This document shows positions 24,734 to 34,816 of a DNA stretch of 64,000 nucleotides, one piece after another. Position 1 is the first letter of the stretch. Each line of letters starts with the position of its first letter. The translations under genes were made by a program, and so were the position numbers. The notes under the pieces are model-generated. The model saw nothing but the letters and a program-made list of their open reading frames with translations, ran no database searches and was not told the DNA's origin. Source of the DNA: Halomonas sp. Bachu 37. Its GTDB lineage: Bacteria; Pseudomonadota; Gammaproteobacteria; Pseudomonadales; Halomonadaceae. Location of the stretch: assembly GCF_039691755.1 (NCBI RefSeq), contig NZ_CP137552.1, positions 2,790,001 through 2,854,000 of the forward strand. The letters run 5' to 3'.

Positions 24734-27070
24734 TCAATCAAACAGACTACGCAACCCGTCACGAAGTTCCTGAGCGGCGCCTTCGCCCAAGCGTCCATCC
24801 AATTCTTTCACGGCATCATCCAGGCGCTCCTGGATGAGTTCTTCGCCGCGTTGACTGGCCTCGCCACGCAGTATTCCCACTACATTCTGCTGGAAGGCCT
24901 TGCCGTCGAATCGGCACCATTCATTCTGGGCATCGCTTAGCTGACCTTCACACAGTATGGGCAATTGGATGCTTGAAAGACGTGGATTCACCCGGCAGGC
25001 AGCATCGGCGGTATCGTCCAGATGAGCAGCCGCGCGTGCGTGAAAACGCTGAGTACTCAGGTCAAGATCTCCCTCACCCCGCATTTCGATGCCCGGCAGG
25101 GTGATGACGAGATCATCACTGGTGATCACGCCGTTACGTATGAAGAAAGTCGCATCGAAACGATCGAAGCGGGTATCGCTGTGCCAGTCGCGTACGGTTC
25201 CCTCGCCTTCCAACTGGGCGACGAACTCACAGACCTGGCGCGGGATATTGATGTCCATGATCGCCCCCTCGCTCAGCCTGGCATCAAGTTCACCGTTGAG
25301 GTACCGCTCAAGGGATTCGCGGCTATTCCCCCGCGTCGTCAACTCGCCTTGAAGGTCGATACGTCCGCGCAGCGGTGAGTTCTCTTCTCCCATCGCTTCG
25401 AACAATGGAGCCACCTGGACCCGGGTGATATCGGGGTTGAGTGACCAGCGTATCGGCGTTTCACGGCTATCCAGTTCGCCTGTGGCCTGCAACTGACCAC
25501 CGTAGAAATCCGACTGGAACTCTGTCATTCGATGTAGACCGGCCTCACCTTCGAGTGCAAGAGTGGTATCGGTAAACGCCAAGCCGCCCAGCGTCAGCTG
25601 TTGCATGGTGAGCCGGCCATTGAGGGCCAGCGGAGAAAGCCAAGGCGTGGATAACGACGACGGCGCCTGGGCGTAAGCGCGGGAAAGCATGCCGCCCAGT
25701 ACGGCCTGGGACTCGTCCGGTGCATCATGCGGCAAGTAGTTGTCCAGATTGATCTGGTCACCTTCCAGAGCAAATCCCAGGCGCGGTGATTGCAGACCGA
25801 CCTGCAGCTGACCGGTCAAGGTGGTTTCATCCACCACCAGCGACAGGCCCGAGAGCTCGACGTGCCGGGTATCGCCCTGCAGGGGACTCGTCAGCGCCAC
25901 ATCGCTCAGCGCGGCTTCGCTGGCGGTATCGAGCTCTACGCCGGCACGCCTGAGCCACGGCCGCAAGTTGAATGGGGCGGCGTTGAGTTGCCCGCTGTAT
26001 TGCGGATTTTCACGCAGCCCCTTCAGATTCAAATGGCCGCCCATACGTAGTCCATCGGGTCCGGTCAGTTGAAGGTTCTGCAATTGCACCGTAGCAGCAT
26101 CCCAATCGACTTCCAGAGCGAAAGCCAGGCTCATCGCCAGGTTGCCCTGCCAGTTCTCAGGATGGTGGAAACCGCCGTCCAGTACCCCTTCGTCAATGCT
26201 GAGCTGTTGGTTTTCGGCATCGACCACGATCTCCGCGGCCCGCAACTTGAGTTGCTGAGCATTTTCCTGTCCCCGGCTCTTGAACTGGCTGGTCAGGTTG
26301 ATGCTTTCCAGTATGTAACGTTGGTCCGCCAAGGCCAGTTTCATGCGGGTTTCCAGATTGATGTCGCTGGCGGTATCGGGAATTCGCTCCAGCATCTCGG
26401 CATCGAGTCGGTTATGCGTTACCAGGGTGAACATTGCCTTGAGGGGGAAAGCTCGCACCGGATTGACGTTGCTGCCGGACACATTCAGCTTCTGCAGATG
26501 GTAGAGCTTGTTGGTCACTTCATCGCGAAAGCGAATGTCGGCATCCTTGAACTGGACGTTGGCAATACTGAGCACCACGTCTAGATTACCGGCATCGGCA
26601 TGGGGACCGGCACTCGCCGGGGCGAGTACGGCTTCGGCTTCTTCTCCCTGTCCGGCAAGGCGATCGAGGAGTGGTTCCCAGTTCCCGTTGCCCTCGGCGT
26701 CACGTTTCAGGTTCAGACGCAAGCCTTCGAGGGTCAAACCATCCACGGCGATTTCGCCGCGCAACAGCGGAGCGAACGCGAGGCTGACCTCGGCCTGGCG
26801 GATTGCAGCGAACTCCTGGCCCTCCCCTTCGCGCCCGGGCATCCAGGCTTGCGCCTGTTCCACGCTGACGCCGATTCGCGGGTAGAATGACCAGCTCAAG
26901 GGGCCGTTCAGTGCCAGTTGAAGGCCGGTGTGCTCCTCGACTACCGCCGTGAGACGCGGCTTGAAATCCTCGGGATCGAGAAAGGTGGTGACATAGACCA
27001 CCGCACCTACCGCCACAATGGCAAGCATTCCTGTTGCCGCCAGTAATATTCTCAACAAACGCTTCATCAT
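24734..27070 (-). CDS. AsmA family protein
   Basis: The 778-residue product has one N-terminal membrane anchor at about residues 5-27 (LLRILLAATGMLAIVAVGAV), followed by 'YVTTFLDPEDFKPRLTAVVEEHTG', the signature of the AsmA N-terminal domain. The rest is a long periplasmic beta-rich region ending in the AsmA_2 segment with 'LRGRIDLQGELTTRG'. AsmA-like proteins are bridge-type lipid transfer candidates that influence outer-membrane assembly and phospholipid transport. The start overlaps the end of the acetyltransferase gene by four bases, so the two are co-transcribed. The specific paralogue (AsmA versus YhjG or YicH type) is not decided. Confidence 0.92.
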   Translation of the reverse strand: MMKRLLRILLAATGMLAIVAVGAVVYVTTFLDPEDFKPRLTAVVEEHTGLQLALNGPLSWSFYPRIGVSVEQAQAWMPGREGEGQEFAAIRQAEVSLAFAPLLRGEIAVDGLTLEGLRLNLKRDAEGNGNWEPLLDRLAGQGEEAEAVLAPASAGPHADAGNLDVVLSIANVQFKDADIRFRDEVTNKLYHLQKLNVSGSNVNPVRAFPLKAMFTLVTHNRLDAEMLERIPDTASDINLETRMKLALADQRYILESINLTSQFKSRGQENAQQLKLRAAEIVVDAENQQLSIDEGVLDGGFHHPENWQGNLAMSLAFALEVDWDAATVQLQNLQLTGPDGLRMGGHLNLKGLRENPQYSGQLNAAPFNLRPWLRRAGVELDTASEAALSDVALTSPLQGDTRHVELSGLSLVVDETTLTGQLQVGLQSPRLGFALEGDQINLDNYLPHDAPDESQAVLGGMLSRAYAQAPSSLSTPWLSPLALNGRLTMQQLTLGGLAFTDTTLALEGEAGLHRMTEFQSDFYGGQLQATGELDSRETPIRWSLNPDITRVQVAPLFEAMGEENSPLRGRIDLQGELTTRGNSRESLERYLNGELDARLSEGAIMDINIPRQVCEFVAQLEGEGTVRDWHSDTRFDRFDATFFIRNGVITSDDLVITLPGIEMRGEGDLDLSTQRFHARAAAHLDDTADAACRVNPRLSSIQLPILCEGQLSDAQNEWCRFDGKAFQQNVVGILRGEASQRGEELIQERLDDAVKELDGRLGEGAAQELRDGLRSLFD

Positions 27071-27558
27071 TCTTTTCCTTGTGGCACAAGCTCGACATAG
27101 TCGCTTTCATCAACTGAGTTCATCGCTTCAGACGTCGCCGCTGCAGGACTCGAAGTCGCCACGGGACGATAGCCGAGCTTGGAGAGCAAGACCCGATCGG
27201 CGAAAGGCAGCGAACGCGTTGCGATACGCAATACGCGGCGCTCTTCAGCGGCCCGGTCTGCCATCAGTGCCATGAGGCGTGTCCCGACACCGCGGCGACG
27301 AGTCGTCTTGCGCACGCAAAGCTGCGAAAGCCACCAGGCATCGGGCACCACCTCCACCACGACCGCTCCAAGAAGGCGCTCGTTGAAAAGGGCGCAGGCA
27401 AAGCAGTGGCCGGCCGCCAGGTGCTGCTCGATGAAGCGGGTGGCGCTATTGGCAATACGCTCCTGAGGCGCATCCTGGTAAATTCGTTCGAGGTCCAGGC
27501 GCTTCTGAGCATCAGCCTCCCAGACCGATTGATCCACGTATTGAAGCGTCACCGGCAT
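27067..27558 (-). CDS. PanZ/PanM-like acetyl-CoA-binding GNAT protein
   Basis: The 163-residue product has the GNAT acetyl-CoA loop in CVRKTTRRRGVGTRLM and, before it, 'FNERLLGAVVVEV', which closely follows the order seen in PanZ (PanM). PanZ binds acetyl-CoA and regulates or matures aspartate decarboxylase PanD, adjusting coenzyme A synthesis. The ATG at 27558 is chosen because AGGAGG lies nine bases upstream; a longer frame from 27597 has no such site. It differs from E. coli PanZ in being longer at the C-terminus. A general N-acetyltransferase role remains possible. Confidence 0.75.
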   Translation of the reverse strand: MPVTLQYVDQSVWEADAQKRLDLERIYQDAPQERIANSATRFIEQHLAAGHCFACALFNERLLGAVVVEVVPDAWWLSQLCVRKTTRRRGVGTRLMALMADRAAEERRVLRIATRSLPFADRVLLSKLGYRPVATSSPAAATSEAMNSVDESDYVELVPQGKE

Positions 27559-27759
27559 GATGCAGTTCCTCCTGGTCAAGGCCACCTCGCTGCGCACAGC
27601 GTGACAGGTGCGGTCTCATTCGGCGCATTGTAGCGGATGGGTGGGTCGATTCACTATAATGCTCGCTTTGTCGACAGTCGTCGTCTGCCTGTGCTCGCCC
27701 TGTGCTTGTACAATGGTGTTTGTCCGTTCCTGAATGCGCCCCGGCGCTGGAGATGCAAG

Positions 27760-28353
27760 ATGTCAGAGCGTATCGCCACGGTAAGCCGTGACACCAAGGA
27801 AACCCAGATCACCGTGACCGTCAATCTGGACGGCGAGGGGAACCTTGCCTGTGACACCGGCGTTCCCTTTCTCGATCACATGCTGGACCAAGTGGCTCGC
27901 CATGGCTTGATCGATCTGGAGATCAAGGCAACTGGCGATCTGCATATCGACGATCACCATACTGTGGAGGATCTCGGCATCACCCTGGGGCAAGCGTTCG
28001 CCCGGGCGATCGGCGACAAACTAGGCATCTATCGTTACGGTCATGCCTATGTTCCTCTCGATGAGGCCCTCTCCCGCGTCGTGATCGACTTCTCCGGCCG
28101 GGCCGGGCTGCACATGAATGTCGATTTTACCCGTGCCACCATCGGCACCCTCGATACCCAGTTGTTCTGGGAGTTCTTTCAGGGTTTCGTCAACCATGCC
28201 CAGGTTACCCTGCATATCGACAACCTGAAGGGCTTCAATGCTCACCATCAGGCCGAAACCATTTTCAAGGCCTTTGGCAGAGCACTGCGCATGGCCGTTG
28301 CCGAAGACCCGCGGATGACGGGCCGCATGCCATCCACCAAGGGATGCCTGTAA
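27760..28353 (+). CDS. hisB: Imidazoleglycerol-phosphate dehydratase HisB
   Basis: The 197-residue monofunctional enzyme catalyses the sixth step of histidine synthesis. It shows both metal-binding histidine motifs: [25 protein letters not shown] and, in the second half, [14 protein letters not shown] and the PSTKG end. The ATG at 27760 gives the normal N-terminus; an extension to 27637 has no similarity. It heads the hisB-hisH-hisA-hisF cluster, while hisC is separate (37004). This is the short proteobacterial form without the phosphatase domain of E. coli HisB. Confidence 0.98.
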   Translation: MSERIATVSRDTKETQITVTVNLDGEGNLACDTGVPFLDHMLDQVARHGLIDLEIKATGDLHIDDHHTVEDLGITLGQAFARAIGDKLGIYRYGHAYVPLDEALSRVVIDFSGRAGLHMNVDFTRATIGTLDTQLFWEFFQGFVNHAQVTLHIDNLKGFNAHHQAETIFKAFGRALRMAVAEDPRMTGRMPSTKGCL

Positions 28354-28399
28354 TGCCTGATCTCTTGCCTACCCGCTTATACATGACGAGGAGCGCCGT

Positions 28400-29041
28400 A
28401 TGACCATTGCCGTAATCGACTATGGGATGGGCAACCTTCACTCCGTCGCCAAGGCGCTTGAACACGTCACCCATGAAAACGTGATCATCACCCGCGACCC
28501 TCGCTGCATTCTCGGCGCCACCCGTCTGGTACTGCCCGGCCAGGGCGCCATTCGCGACTGCATCGGCGAGCTTGAACGTACCGAATTGCGCGGCCTGGTA
28601 GACGATATTCTCAAACGCCAGGACAAGCCGCTGCTGGGTATCTGCGTGGGCCAGCAAATGTTGCTGGAGCACAGCGAAGAGAACGGCGGCATTCCTTGCC
28701 TGGGATTTCTGAAGGGTGAAGTCAACCGCTTCCCGGCGGATATGCGCGACGACAACGGCCACCGACTGAAGGTACCGCACATGGGCTGGAACCTGGTCAG
28801 GCAAACCCAGGAACATCCGCTGTGGGAAGGCATAGATTCCCAGGAACATTTTTATTTCGTGCATAGTTACTATGTGCAGGCCGCCGAATCCTCCCAGGTT
28901 TTTGGCACCACCGATTACGGCAAGGTGAACGCCCATGTCGCGGTGGGTAAAGAGGCGACGTTTGCGGTACAGTTCCATCCCGAAAAGAGCTCCCGAGCCG
29001 GATTGAAGTTACTGGAAAACTTCATTCACTGGTCGCCCTGA
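28400..29041 (+). CDS. hisH: Imidazole glycerol phosphate synthase glutaminase subunit HisH
   Basis: The 213-residue class I glutamine amidotransferase supplies ammonia to HisF. The oxyanion strand and nucleophile are in LLGICVGQQ (Cys82), and the catalytic His and Glu are in VQFHPEKS (His193, Glu195). The N-terminal [11 protein letters not shown] strand is typical. It lies 46 bases after hisB and 35 bases before hisA, and pairs with hisF to make a heterodimer. Confidence 0.98.
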   Translation: MTIAVIDYGMGNLHSVAKALEHVTHENVIITRDPRCILGATRLVLPGQGAIRDCIGELERTELRGLVDDILKRQDKPLLGICVGQQMLLEHSEENGGIPCLGFLKGEVNRFPADMRDDNGHRLKVPHMGWNLVRQTQEHPLWEGIDSQEHFYFVHSYYVQAAESSQVFGTTDYGKVNAHVAVGKEATFAVQFHPEKSSRAGLKLLENFIHWSP

Positions 29042-29076
29042 TCCATCAGCCCAAATACCATCCAAGAGGACGCGTT

Positions 29077-29829
29077 ATGCTGGTCATTCCCGCCATCGAT
29101 CTCAAGGACGGACAGTGTGTCCGCCTGAAACAGGGCCGCATGGACGATGCTACCGCCTATGGCGATGACCCGGTCGCCATGGCGGCCCGCTGGGTGGAAG
29201 CCGGCGCCCGGCGCCTGCACCTGGTCGATCTCAACGGCGCATTTGAGGGCAAGCCGGTCAATGGCGAGGCGGTAACCGCCATCGCCCGCGCCTATCCTGA
29301 GCTTCCGATCCAGATCGGCGGCGGCATTCGCTCGGCCGACACCATCGAGCACTACCTGGCGGCCGGGGTCAGCTACGTGATCATCGGCACCAAGGCGGTC
29401 AAGGAGCCCGCTTTCGTCGGCGAGATGTGCCGCGCCTTCGCCGGCCATGTCATCGTCGGTCTCGATGCCCGGGATGGCTTCGTCGCCACCGATGGCTGGG
29501 CCGAGGTTTCCACGATCAAGGCCACGGAACTGGCCAAGCATTTCGCCGACGACGGGGTATCGAGCATCGTCTATACCGATATCGCCCGGGACGGCATGAT
29601 GGGCGGCGTCAATGTGGAAGCCACGGCGGAGCTCGCTCGCGTCGGCGGCTTGCCGGTCATCGCCTCGGGCGGCGTCACCAACCTTGACGATATCCGTGCT
29701 TTGAGTGCTGTGGCAGGCGACGGCATCCTGGGCGCCATCACCGGACGCGCCATCTATGAAGGGACGCTGGATGTCGCTGAGGCGCAACGCCTGAGCGACC
29801 AACTCACCCTGTCGGGAGCCACGTCATGA
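29077..29829 (+). CDS. hisA: Phosphoribosylformimino-5-aminoimidazole carboxamide ribotide isomerase HisA
   Basis: The 250-residue TIM barrel has the HisA start [19 protein letters not shown] with catalytic Asp8 in 'PAIDLKDG', the second catalytic Asp in 'IVGLDARDG', and the phosphate-binding '[12 protein letters not shown]' loop. It catalyses the Amadori rearrangement in histidine synthesis. It overlaps hisF by four bases (ATGA). Confidence 0.98.
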   Translation: MLVIPAIDLKDGQCVRLKQGRMDDATAYGDDPVAMAARWVEAGARRLHLVDLNGAFEGKPVNGEAVTAIARAYPELPIQIGGGIRSADTIEHYLAAGVSYVIIGTKAVKEPAFVGEMCRAFAGHVIVGLDARDGFVATDGWAEVSTIKATELAKHFADDGVSSIVYTDIARDGMMGGVNVEATAELARVGGLPVIASGGVTNLDDIRALSAVAGDGILGAITGRAIYEGTLDVAEAQRLSDQLTLSGATS

Positions 29830-30599
29830 GCCTGGCCAAGCGCATCATCCCCTGTCTGGACGTCGACGCCGGCCGTGTGGTCAAGGGCGTCAACTTCATC
29901 GGCATTCGTGACGCTGGCGACCCTGTCGAGATCGCCCAACGTTATAACCTGCAGGGTGCGGACGAGATCACCTTTCTGGATATCACCGCAAGCCACGAAG
30001 ACCGCGATACCACGGTGGAGATGGTCGAGCGCATCGCCGGGGAAGTTTTCATCCCGTTGACCGTGGGCGGGGGCATTCGGAGCTGCAACGACATTCGCAC
30101 CATGCTCAATGCCGGTGCCGACAAGGTTTCCATCAATACCGCCGCCGTCAACAATCCCGATTTCGTCCGCGAGGCCGCCGAGCGTTTCGGCAGTCAATGC
30201 ATCGTGGTGGCGATCGACGCCAAGAAAGTCTCGGCGGAAGGCGAAGCCGACCGCTGGGAAATTTTCACCCATGGCGGTCGCCGCCCCACCGGGCTCGATG
30301 CCATCGAATGGGCCAAGAAGATGGTCGAGTACGGCGCCGGCGAATTGCTGCTGACCAGCATGGACCGCGACGGCACCAAGATCGGCTTCGATCTGGGCGT
30401 CACCCACGCCATCAGCGAAGCGGTTAGTGTCCCGGTCATCGCCTCGGGCGGTGTCGGCAACCTGGATCACCTAGTGGAAGGGGTGACCAAGGGCGGCGCC
30501 GACGCCGTACTTGCCGCCAGTATCTTTCACTTTGGTGAATACACCATTCCCGAAGCCAAGCGATACATGACGGACCACGGCATCGTCATGCGCCTTTGA
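29826..30599 (+). CDS. hisF: Imidazole glycerol phosphate synthase cyclase subunit HisF
   Basis: The 257-residue TIM barrel is the cyclase partner of HisH. It shows [15 protein letters not shown] with catalytic Asp11, '[10 protein letters not shown]', the second catalytic Asp in 'VVAIDAKK', and the '[14 protein letters not shown]' phosphate loop. Length is standard. It is the last recognised his gene of the cluster and is followed closely by a small secreted protein gene. Confidence 0.98.
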   Translation: MSLAKRIIPCLDVDAGRVVKGVNFIGIRDAGDPVEIAQRYNLQGADEITFLDITASHEDRDTTVEMVERIAGEVFIPLTVGGGIRSCNDIRTMLNAGADKVSINTAAVNNPDFVREAAERFGSQCIVVAIDAKKVSAEGEADRWEIFTHGGRRPTGLDAIEWAKKMVEYGAGELLLTSMDRDGTKIGFDLGVTHAISEAVSVPVIASGGVGNLDHLVEGVTKGGADAVLAASIFHFGEYTIPEAKRYMTDHGIVMRL

Positions 30600-30643
30600 G
30601 TCCTCATTGCAAGACAGGTGAATACATTTTTCCACGACGCACG

Positions 30644-31123
30644 ATGGTGGCTTTTCTGGGCTTGCTCAGCAGCTCGCTATGGGCCCTTGAGCCGACCGAG
30701 CGAAGCCAGCTGACACTGGACCATGTGCTTGTGCAAACAAGTCTACATACCCGCCACTTCAGCCCCGACCCGGAACACACCAATCAGCAGGATTTGCTCG
30801 GTCTTGAACTGCATACCCCGAGCCGCTGGCTGGCCGGTGCCGCCTGGTTCAAGAACTCCTTCGACCAATCCAGCGTGTACTTGTACGCTGGACGCGAGCT
30901 ACCTATCTGGGAGTCGGCCGCGGGAGTGATGCTAAGGGCCAAGCTGACCGGCGGCTTGCTGCATGGTTATCGGGGGGAGTATCGCGACAAGATCCCTTTC
31001 AATCGTTACGAAATTGCCCCGGCTTTATTGCCTAGCATAGGGGTACGGTGGCATCGTTTTGAATCGGATGTCATCGTATTCGGTACCGCCGGGGCAATGC
31101 TCACCGCAGGGCTACGCTTTTAA
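30644..31123 (+). CDS. Small predicted outer-membrane beta-barrel protein
   Basis: The 159-residue product begins with a short signal peptide-like segment (MVAFLGLLSSSLWA) ending before LEPTERS. The mature part alternates polar and hydrophobic residues in strand-like stretches, with aromatic girdles, 'LLHGYRGEYRDKIPFNRY' and a C-terminal 'GLRF' ending in Phe, as outer-membrane proteins often do. I recognise a conserved marine-gammaproteobacterial family of unknown function, with PagP-like size. The ATG at 30644 is chosen over an upstream TTG because the extra residues would disrupt the signal peptide. It starts 44 bases after hisF. Confidence 0.6.
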   Translation: MVAFLGLLSSSLWALEPTERSQLTLDHVLVQTSLHTRHFSPDPEHTNQQDLLGLELHTPSRWLAGAAWFKNSFDQSSVYLYAGRELPIWESAAGVMLRAKLTGGLLHGYRGEYRDKIPFNRYEIAPALLPSIGVRWHRFESDVIVFGTAGAMLTAGLRF

Positions 31124-31138
31124 ATGCTGTACTACCCA

Positions 31139-31747
31139 TTATTCCAGTGAAAGGCCCAGATTACTGACGCCGTCGTTGCGCCCCAACCGCTGAACCTGCT
31201 TGAGTGTTTCGCGCTCCAGCGGCTGGCTGACGGCCTCAAGCACGGCATCCTGAAAGTCGTTTTCATCCTCCATCAAGGGGTGATCGCGCACCAGGAGCGC
31301 CAGGGCCGCTGCGTCGTCTTCCCCTTCGGTCAGCTCGATGAAAGCCCGCACGCCGCCACGCGAGGTCCGGCTGACTTCCAGGACGGCTCCAGGCGCCTCG
31401 CCCTGCAGGGTATCGAGCAGAGCAGCCAGCGCCACGACGGCTTCCAGTGCTCGCCGGGCGCCGAAACTGTCATCCGCCGCGGGGGGCTCGCACTCTGCCA
31501 GTTTTTCCGCCTGCTTCTCGAAGTCGATCTTGGCGTTCTTGACCTTCAAGTGCTCCCAGACCAGGTCAAGAACGGCCCTTAGTCCCGCGTAGTTCCCCTG
31601 GCCCGTTGCTTCCTGATAGAGGGCATAGTTGGGCAGCAGGCGTTCACACAAAGCCGCCATGAATGCCTGTTGCGCTACAGGCGGCAACTGTTGCAAGCGT
31701 TGGTAGAACCCCTGGGATGCCATAGAAGTCGTAGCCATGTAAGTCAT
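31139..31747 (-). CDS. yjaG: YjaG family protein (DUF416)
   Basis: The 202-residue helical protein matches the DUF416/YjaG pattern: early 'FYQRLQQLPPVAQQAFMAALCERLLPNY', then 'VWEHLKVKNAKIDFEKQAEKL' and a C-terminal acidic 'LMEDENDFQDAVLEAV' segment. Its function is unknown; homologues are common single-copy genes in gammaproteobacteria. It converges with the preceding small outer-membrane gene, with 15 bases between the stops. Several Met codons (residues 1, 4 and 9) could be the start. Confidence 0.85.
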   Translation of the reverse strand: MTYMATTSMASQGFYQRLQQLPPVAQQAFMAALCERLLPNYALYQEATGQGNYAGLRAVLDLVWEHLKVKNAKIDFEKQAEKLAECEPPAADDSFGARRALEAVVALAALLDTLQGEAPGAVLEVSRTSRGGVRAFIELTEGEDDAAALALLVRDHPLMEDENDFQDAVLEAVSQPLERETLKQVQRLGRNDGVSNLGLSLE

Positions 31748-31933
31748 CTCGTGACGGCACCCGCCTCAGGCCGATAGGGTTTATCGCTGCCAAAGACGGT
31801 CCGTAGCATTGGTAGATTGGTTTCGTTAAGCTGCTTGTTTGTTGCGTTAAACCATTGTCCCAGTTGGGCTAATTTCCACAAGTGCCGACCAACCTAACGC
31901 CAGGTGTGATGGTTGGTCGACGAGGAGATCGCG

Positions 31934-32620
31934 ATGCATGTTCATCTGCTTCAACACAGCCCACACCAGAATCCTGCGCGCATCACCGATTGGCTGACCA
32001 GCATGGGCCATAGTCATACGGTGTTCCATCTTCATGCCGGCGAGCTCGTGCCGCGCCCGGGTGACTGCGACGCCCTGATCCTGCTGGACGCGCCCGAAGC
32101 GCTAGCCACCGCGCCTCCCCCCGATTGGCTGAAAGCAGAGCGCAAGGTGGTGTCCCGCTGGCTCGACAGCCACAAGCCAATGCTGGGTATCGGCTTCGGT
32201 GCCCAGCTGATCGCCGATGCCCTGGGCGCCGTCGTGGCGCGTGGCACTTATGCCGAGCTGGGATGGCATGAAGTGACGCTGGCACCAGAGAGCCCTTTCG
32301 ACTTGCCCGAACGGTTCCAGGCCTTCATGTGGCATCGCTGGATCTTCAGTCTACCCGAGGACGCCATTCCCCTGGGAGGGAGCGAGGCCAGTCCCATTCA
32401 GGGATTCTCCTGGGATTGCGGCCGTGTCATGGCCCTGCTTTGTCATCTTGAAATCAACGAAACCGGTATAAAGAGCCTCCTGGCCCATGCCGAACTACCG
32501 GAAGGCAGCGAGAAGAGCCCTTACGTTCAGGCGCGGGAAACGCTGTTGTCCTCCCCCAAGCGCAGCGATCAACTGGCCCCGTTACTCGATCGTCTGCTTA
32601 GCCAGTGGTTGCGCAGCTGA
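31934..32620 (+). CDS. Class I glutamine amidotransferase-like protein lacking the nucleophile Cys
   Basis: The 228-residue product has the class I GATase fold: an N-terminal MHVHLLQHSP strand, the 'DSHKPMLGIGFGAQLIADALGA' elbow, and 'ELGWHEVTL' and 'FMWHRWIF' segments like those of the GMP-synthase-type amidotransferase family. In active members the elbow reads GICxGAQ; here the cysteine is Phe, so glutamine hydrolysis is not expected. It may be a regulatory or binding homologue. ATG 31934 follows GAGGAG by six bases. Its 3' end overlaps the convergent selU gene by 39 bases. Confidence 0.75.
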   Translation: MHVHLLQHSPHQNPARITDWLTSMGHSHTVFHLHAGELVPRPGDCDALILLDAPEALATAPPPDWLKAERKVVSRWLDSHKPMLGIGFGAQLIADALGAVVARGTYAELGWHEVTLAPESPFDLPERFQAFMWHRWIFSLPEDAIPLGGSEASPIQGFSWDCGRVMALLCHLEINETGIKSLLAHAELPEGSEKSPYVQARETLLSSPKRSDQLAPLLDRLLSQWLRS

Positions 32621-33721
32621 CGGCTCCGGAGAGGCCGTGGTGCTCCAGCTGCGGGCGGCCTCCAGACAACTGTCCCAGTCTCCCGTATGGAGCAGCTGCT
32701 CGGTACCGCTGTGCTTTTCCAGCTGGTAGCGATACAGCGGGTCGTAGTATTCGGTGAGAAGCGGCGCCAACCAGGCCTCATGGGCTTGTCGGTTACCGCG
32801 CTCGTGTTCGCGAAAGGCCAGCTGCTGCAGCCGCTGCAAGCGCGCCAGGCGGGCACTGCCCAGCCGCTTCTTCAGCCGCGCCAAGGCGCTGCTCAACTGC
32901 TTGCGCATCAGCGTCCAACCCAGCCACGGGCCGTACTGGTGGAGATAGACCTCCCACAGACCGTCGATGTAATCCCGATGAATCTGGTTCAAGCGCCAAT
33001 CCAGCGGCATTTCCACCCGAACCCGGGGTGCCCGTTGCATGGCGTGCCAGAATGTCAGCGGAATATTGACGCTGCCGATCTGCCGCGATTCGTCTTCCAG
33101 CACCATTGCGCCGGGCAACGACAACAAGTGCTTGCCCAAGGCATGTTCGAAATCGATCTGTGCCGGCGGCTGTAACGGATGGCGACCGAAGGCAGAGCCC
33201 TTGTGGCGCGCACAGGCCTCGAGATCCACCCCGTTATCCAGCCGCTGGATCAAATCGGTCTTGGCACACCCGGTCAGGCCGCCCACTATCAACATGGGCT
33301 GGGCAGCCGCGCTATCGATATGGGTGCATAAGGCTTGGCGAAGCGCCTTCCATCCCCCCTCGATACGCGGCCGGGTAACGCCCGCATCCTGCAGCCACTG
33401 TTGGGCGATCTGCGAGCGTAGCCCACCGCGAAAACAATAAAGGATAGCGTTTGGGTGGTCCGCCACGTACTCACGCCAGGCCTCCACGCGGGAGGCTTTC
33501 AGGTTCCCTTGTACGAGCTGCTCCCCCAACCGGATGGCCGCTTGCTGCCCATGCTGCTTGTATTCGATGCCGACCTGACGACGCTCGTCATCATCCATCA
33601 GCGGCAGGTTCACCGCACCCGGCAAGGCGCCCTGGGCGAACTCGACGGGTGCGCGCACATCGATCAAGGGCCGGTTCTCTCGCAACAGGGCGAGATCCGC
33701 AGCAACGAGCGGCAGCGTCAC
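32582..33721 (-). CDS. selU: tRNA 2-selenouridine synthase SelU (MnmH)
   Basis: The 379-residue product has an N-terminal rhodanese domain with its catalytic Cys96 in ILYCFRGG, and a C-terminal P-loop domain with GLTGCAKT (148-155). It replaces sulfur by selenium in the wobble 2-thiouridine of tRNAs for Lys, Glu and Gln, through a geranylated intermediate, using selenophosphate from SelD. The gene overlaps selD by four bases, and the pair forms the selenium-for-tRNA operon. No selA/selB is in the window. The P-loop has Cys-Ala where many ATPases have Ser-Gly. Confidence 0.95.
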   Translation of the reverse strand: MTLPLVAADLALLRENRPLIDVRAPVEFAQGALPGAVNLPLMDDDERRQVGIEYKQHGQQAAIRLGEQLVQGNLKASRVEAWREYVADHPNAILYCFRGGLRSQIAQQWLQDAGVTRPRIEGGWKALRQALCTHIDSAAAQPMLIVGGLTGCAKTDLIQRLDNGVDLEACARHKGSAFGRHPLQPPAQIDFEHALGKHLLSLPGAMVLEDESRQIGSVNIPLTFWHAMQRAPRVRVEMPLDWRLNQIHRDYIDGLWEVYLHQYGPWLGWTLMRKQLSSALARLKKRLGSARLARLQRLQQLAFREHERGNRQAHEAWLAPLLTEYYDPLYRYQLEKHSGTEQLLHTGDWDSCLEAARSWSTTASPEPSAAQPLAKQTIE

Positions 33722-34755
33722 CCGATAACCTCGATCAAGGCCGGTTTCTTAGCCGAGACTATCTTGCCGAAGGGCTGCAGTTCGACACCGTGGGCGCGGC
33801 CAATGCGTTCCACATCGTCCTCCCAGGCGGGATCGACGCTGAGCAGCAACCCACCCGAGGTTTGCGGATCGCACAGCCATTGCCAATGAGCCTCATCCAT
33901 GGCGGGCAAGGCGTCTCCCAAGGCGTCACGGTTACGCTGGGTGCCGCCGGGAACCGCCCCGCGGCGGCGATATGCTTCCGCTTCGGCCAGGCGCGGCAGG
34001 CGGCGGAAATCCAGCTGGGCAGCGACACCGCTGGCAGCACACACCTCCACCAGATGGCCCGCCAAGCCAAAGCCGGTGACATCGGTCATCGCATTCACGC
34101 CCTTGACCTTGGCAAGCTCCATGCCGATGGCGTTGGATTGCAGCATGGTTTCCCGGGCCAGGCCGTGATGGCCGGCTTCGAGTAGTCCCTGCTTTTCCGC
34201 AGTGGTCAGCATGCCCACGCCCAGCGGCTTGGTCAGAAACAGCAGGTCTCCCGGCTTGGCGCCCTTGTTGAGCTTCAAATGTTCCAGGTCGATCAGGCCG
34301 TTGACCGCCAGCCCGAATATTGGCTCGGGGGCATCGATCGAATGACCGCCCGCCAAGGCCAGGCCCAACTCGCGGCATACCGCCTGCGCCCCGGCGAGCA
34401 CGTCACCTGCCACGTCGGCGCCCAGCTTATCCAGGGGCCAGCCAAGTATACCCAGCGCCAGCACCGGCTTACCGCCCATGGCATAAACGTCGCTGATGGC
34501 ATTGGTCGCGGCGATACGGCCGAAATCAAAGGGGTCATCGACGATCGGCATGAAGAAATCGGTGGTGGCGATCATGCCACGACCATCGCCCAGGTCATAA
34601 ACCGCCGCATCCTCGCGACCCTGGTTACCCACGATCAGATTCTTGTGGCTGGTTCCCTGGCCGGCCTTGGCCAGCATGGAGTCGAGCACATTGGGCGCAA
34701 TCTTGCAGCCACAGCCGGCGCCATGGCTGTACTGAGTCAAACGAATACTCGTCAT
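33718..34755 (-). CDS. selD: Selenide, water dikinase SelD
   Basis: The 345-residue enzyme makes selenophosphate from selenide and ATP. The glycine-rich N-terminus YSHGAGCGCK contains the catalytic Cys15 (a Cys form, not selenocysteine) and Lys18. The 'TDFFMPIVDDPFDFGRIAATNAISDVYAMGG' type ATP/metal-binding region is intact. ATG 34755 is preferred to an upstream ATG at 34779 because AAGGAGAG lies just before it. It is coupled to selU. Confidence 0.97.
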   Translation of the reverse strand: MTSIRLTQYSHGAGCGCKIAPNVLDSMLAKAGQGTSHKNLIVGNQGREDAAVYDLGDGRGMIATTDFFMPIVDDPFDFGRIAATNAISDVYAMGGKPVLALGILGWPLDKLGADVAGDVLAGAQAVCRELGLALAGGHSIDAPEPIFGLAVNGLIDLEHLKLNKGAKPGDLLFLTKPLGVGMLTTAEKQGLLEAGHHGLARETMLQSNAIGMELAKVKGVNAMTDVTGFGLAGHLVEVCAASGVAAQLDFRRLPRLAEAEAYRRRGAVPGGTQRNRDALGDALPAMDEAHWQWLCDPQTSGGLLLSVDPAWEDDVERIGRAHGVELQPFGKIVSAKKPALIEVIG

Positions 34756-34816
34756 CGCGTCTCTCCTTGGCAAATTCATCCCTATACTATCGCACCTGGC
34801 GTCCGCTCACAGGGCG

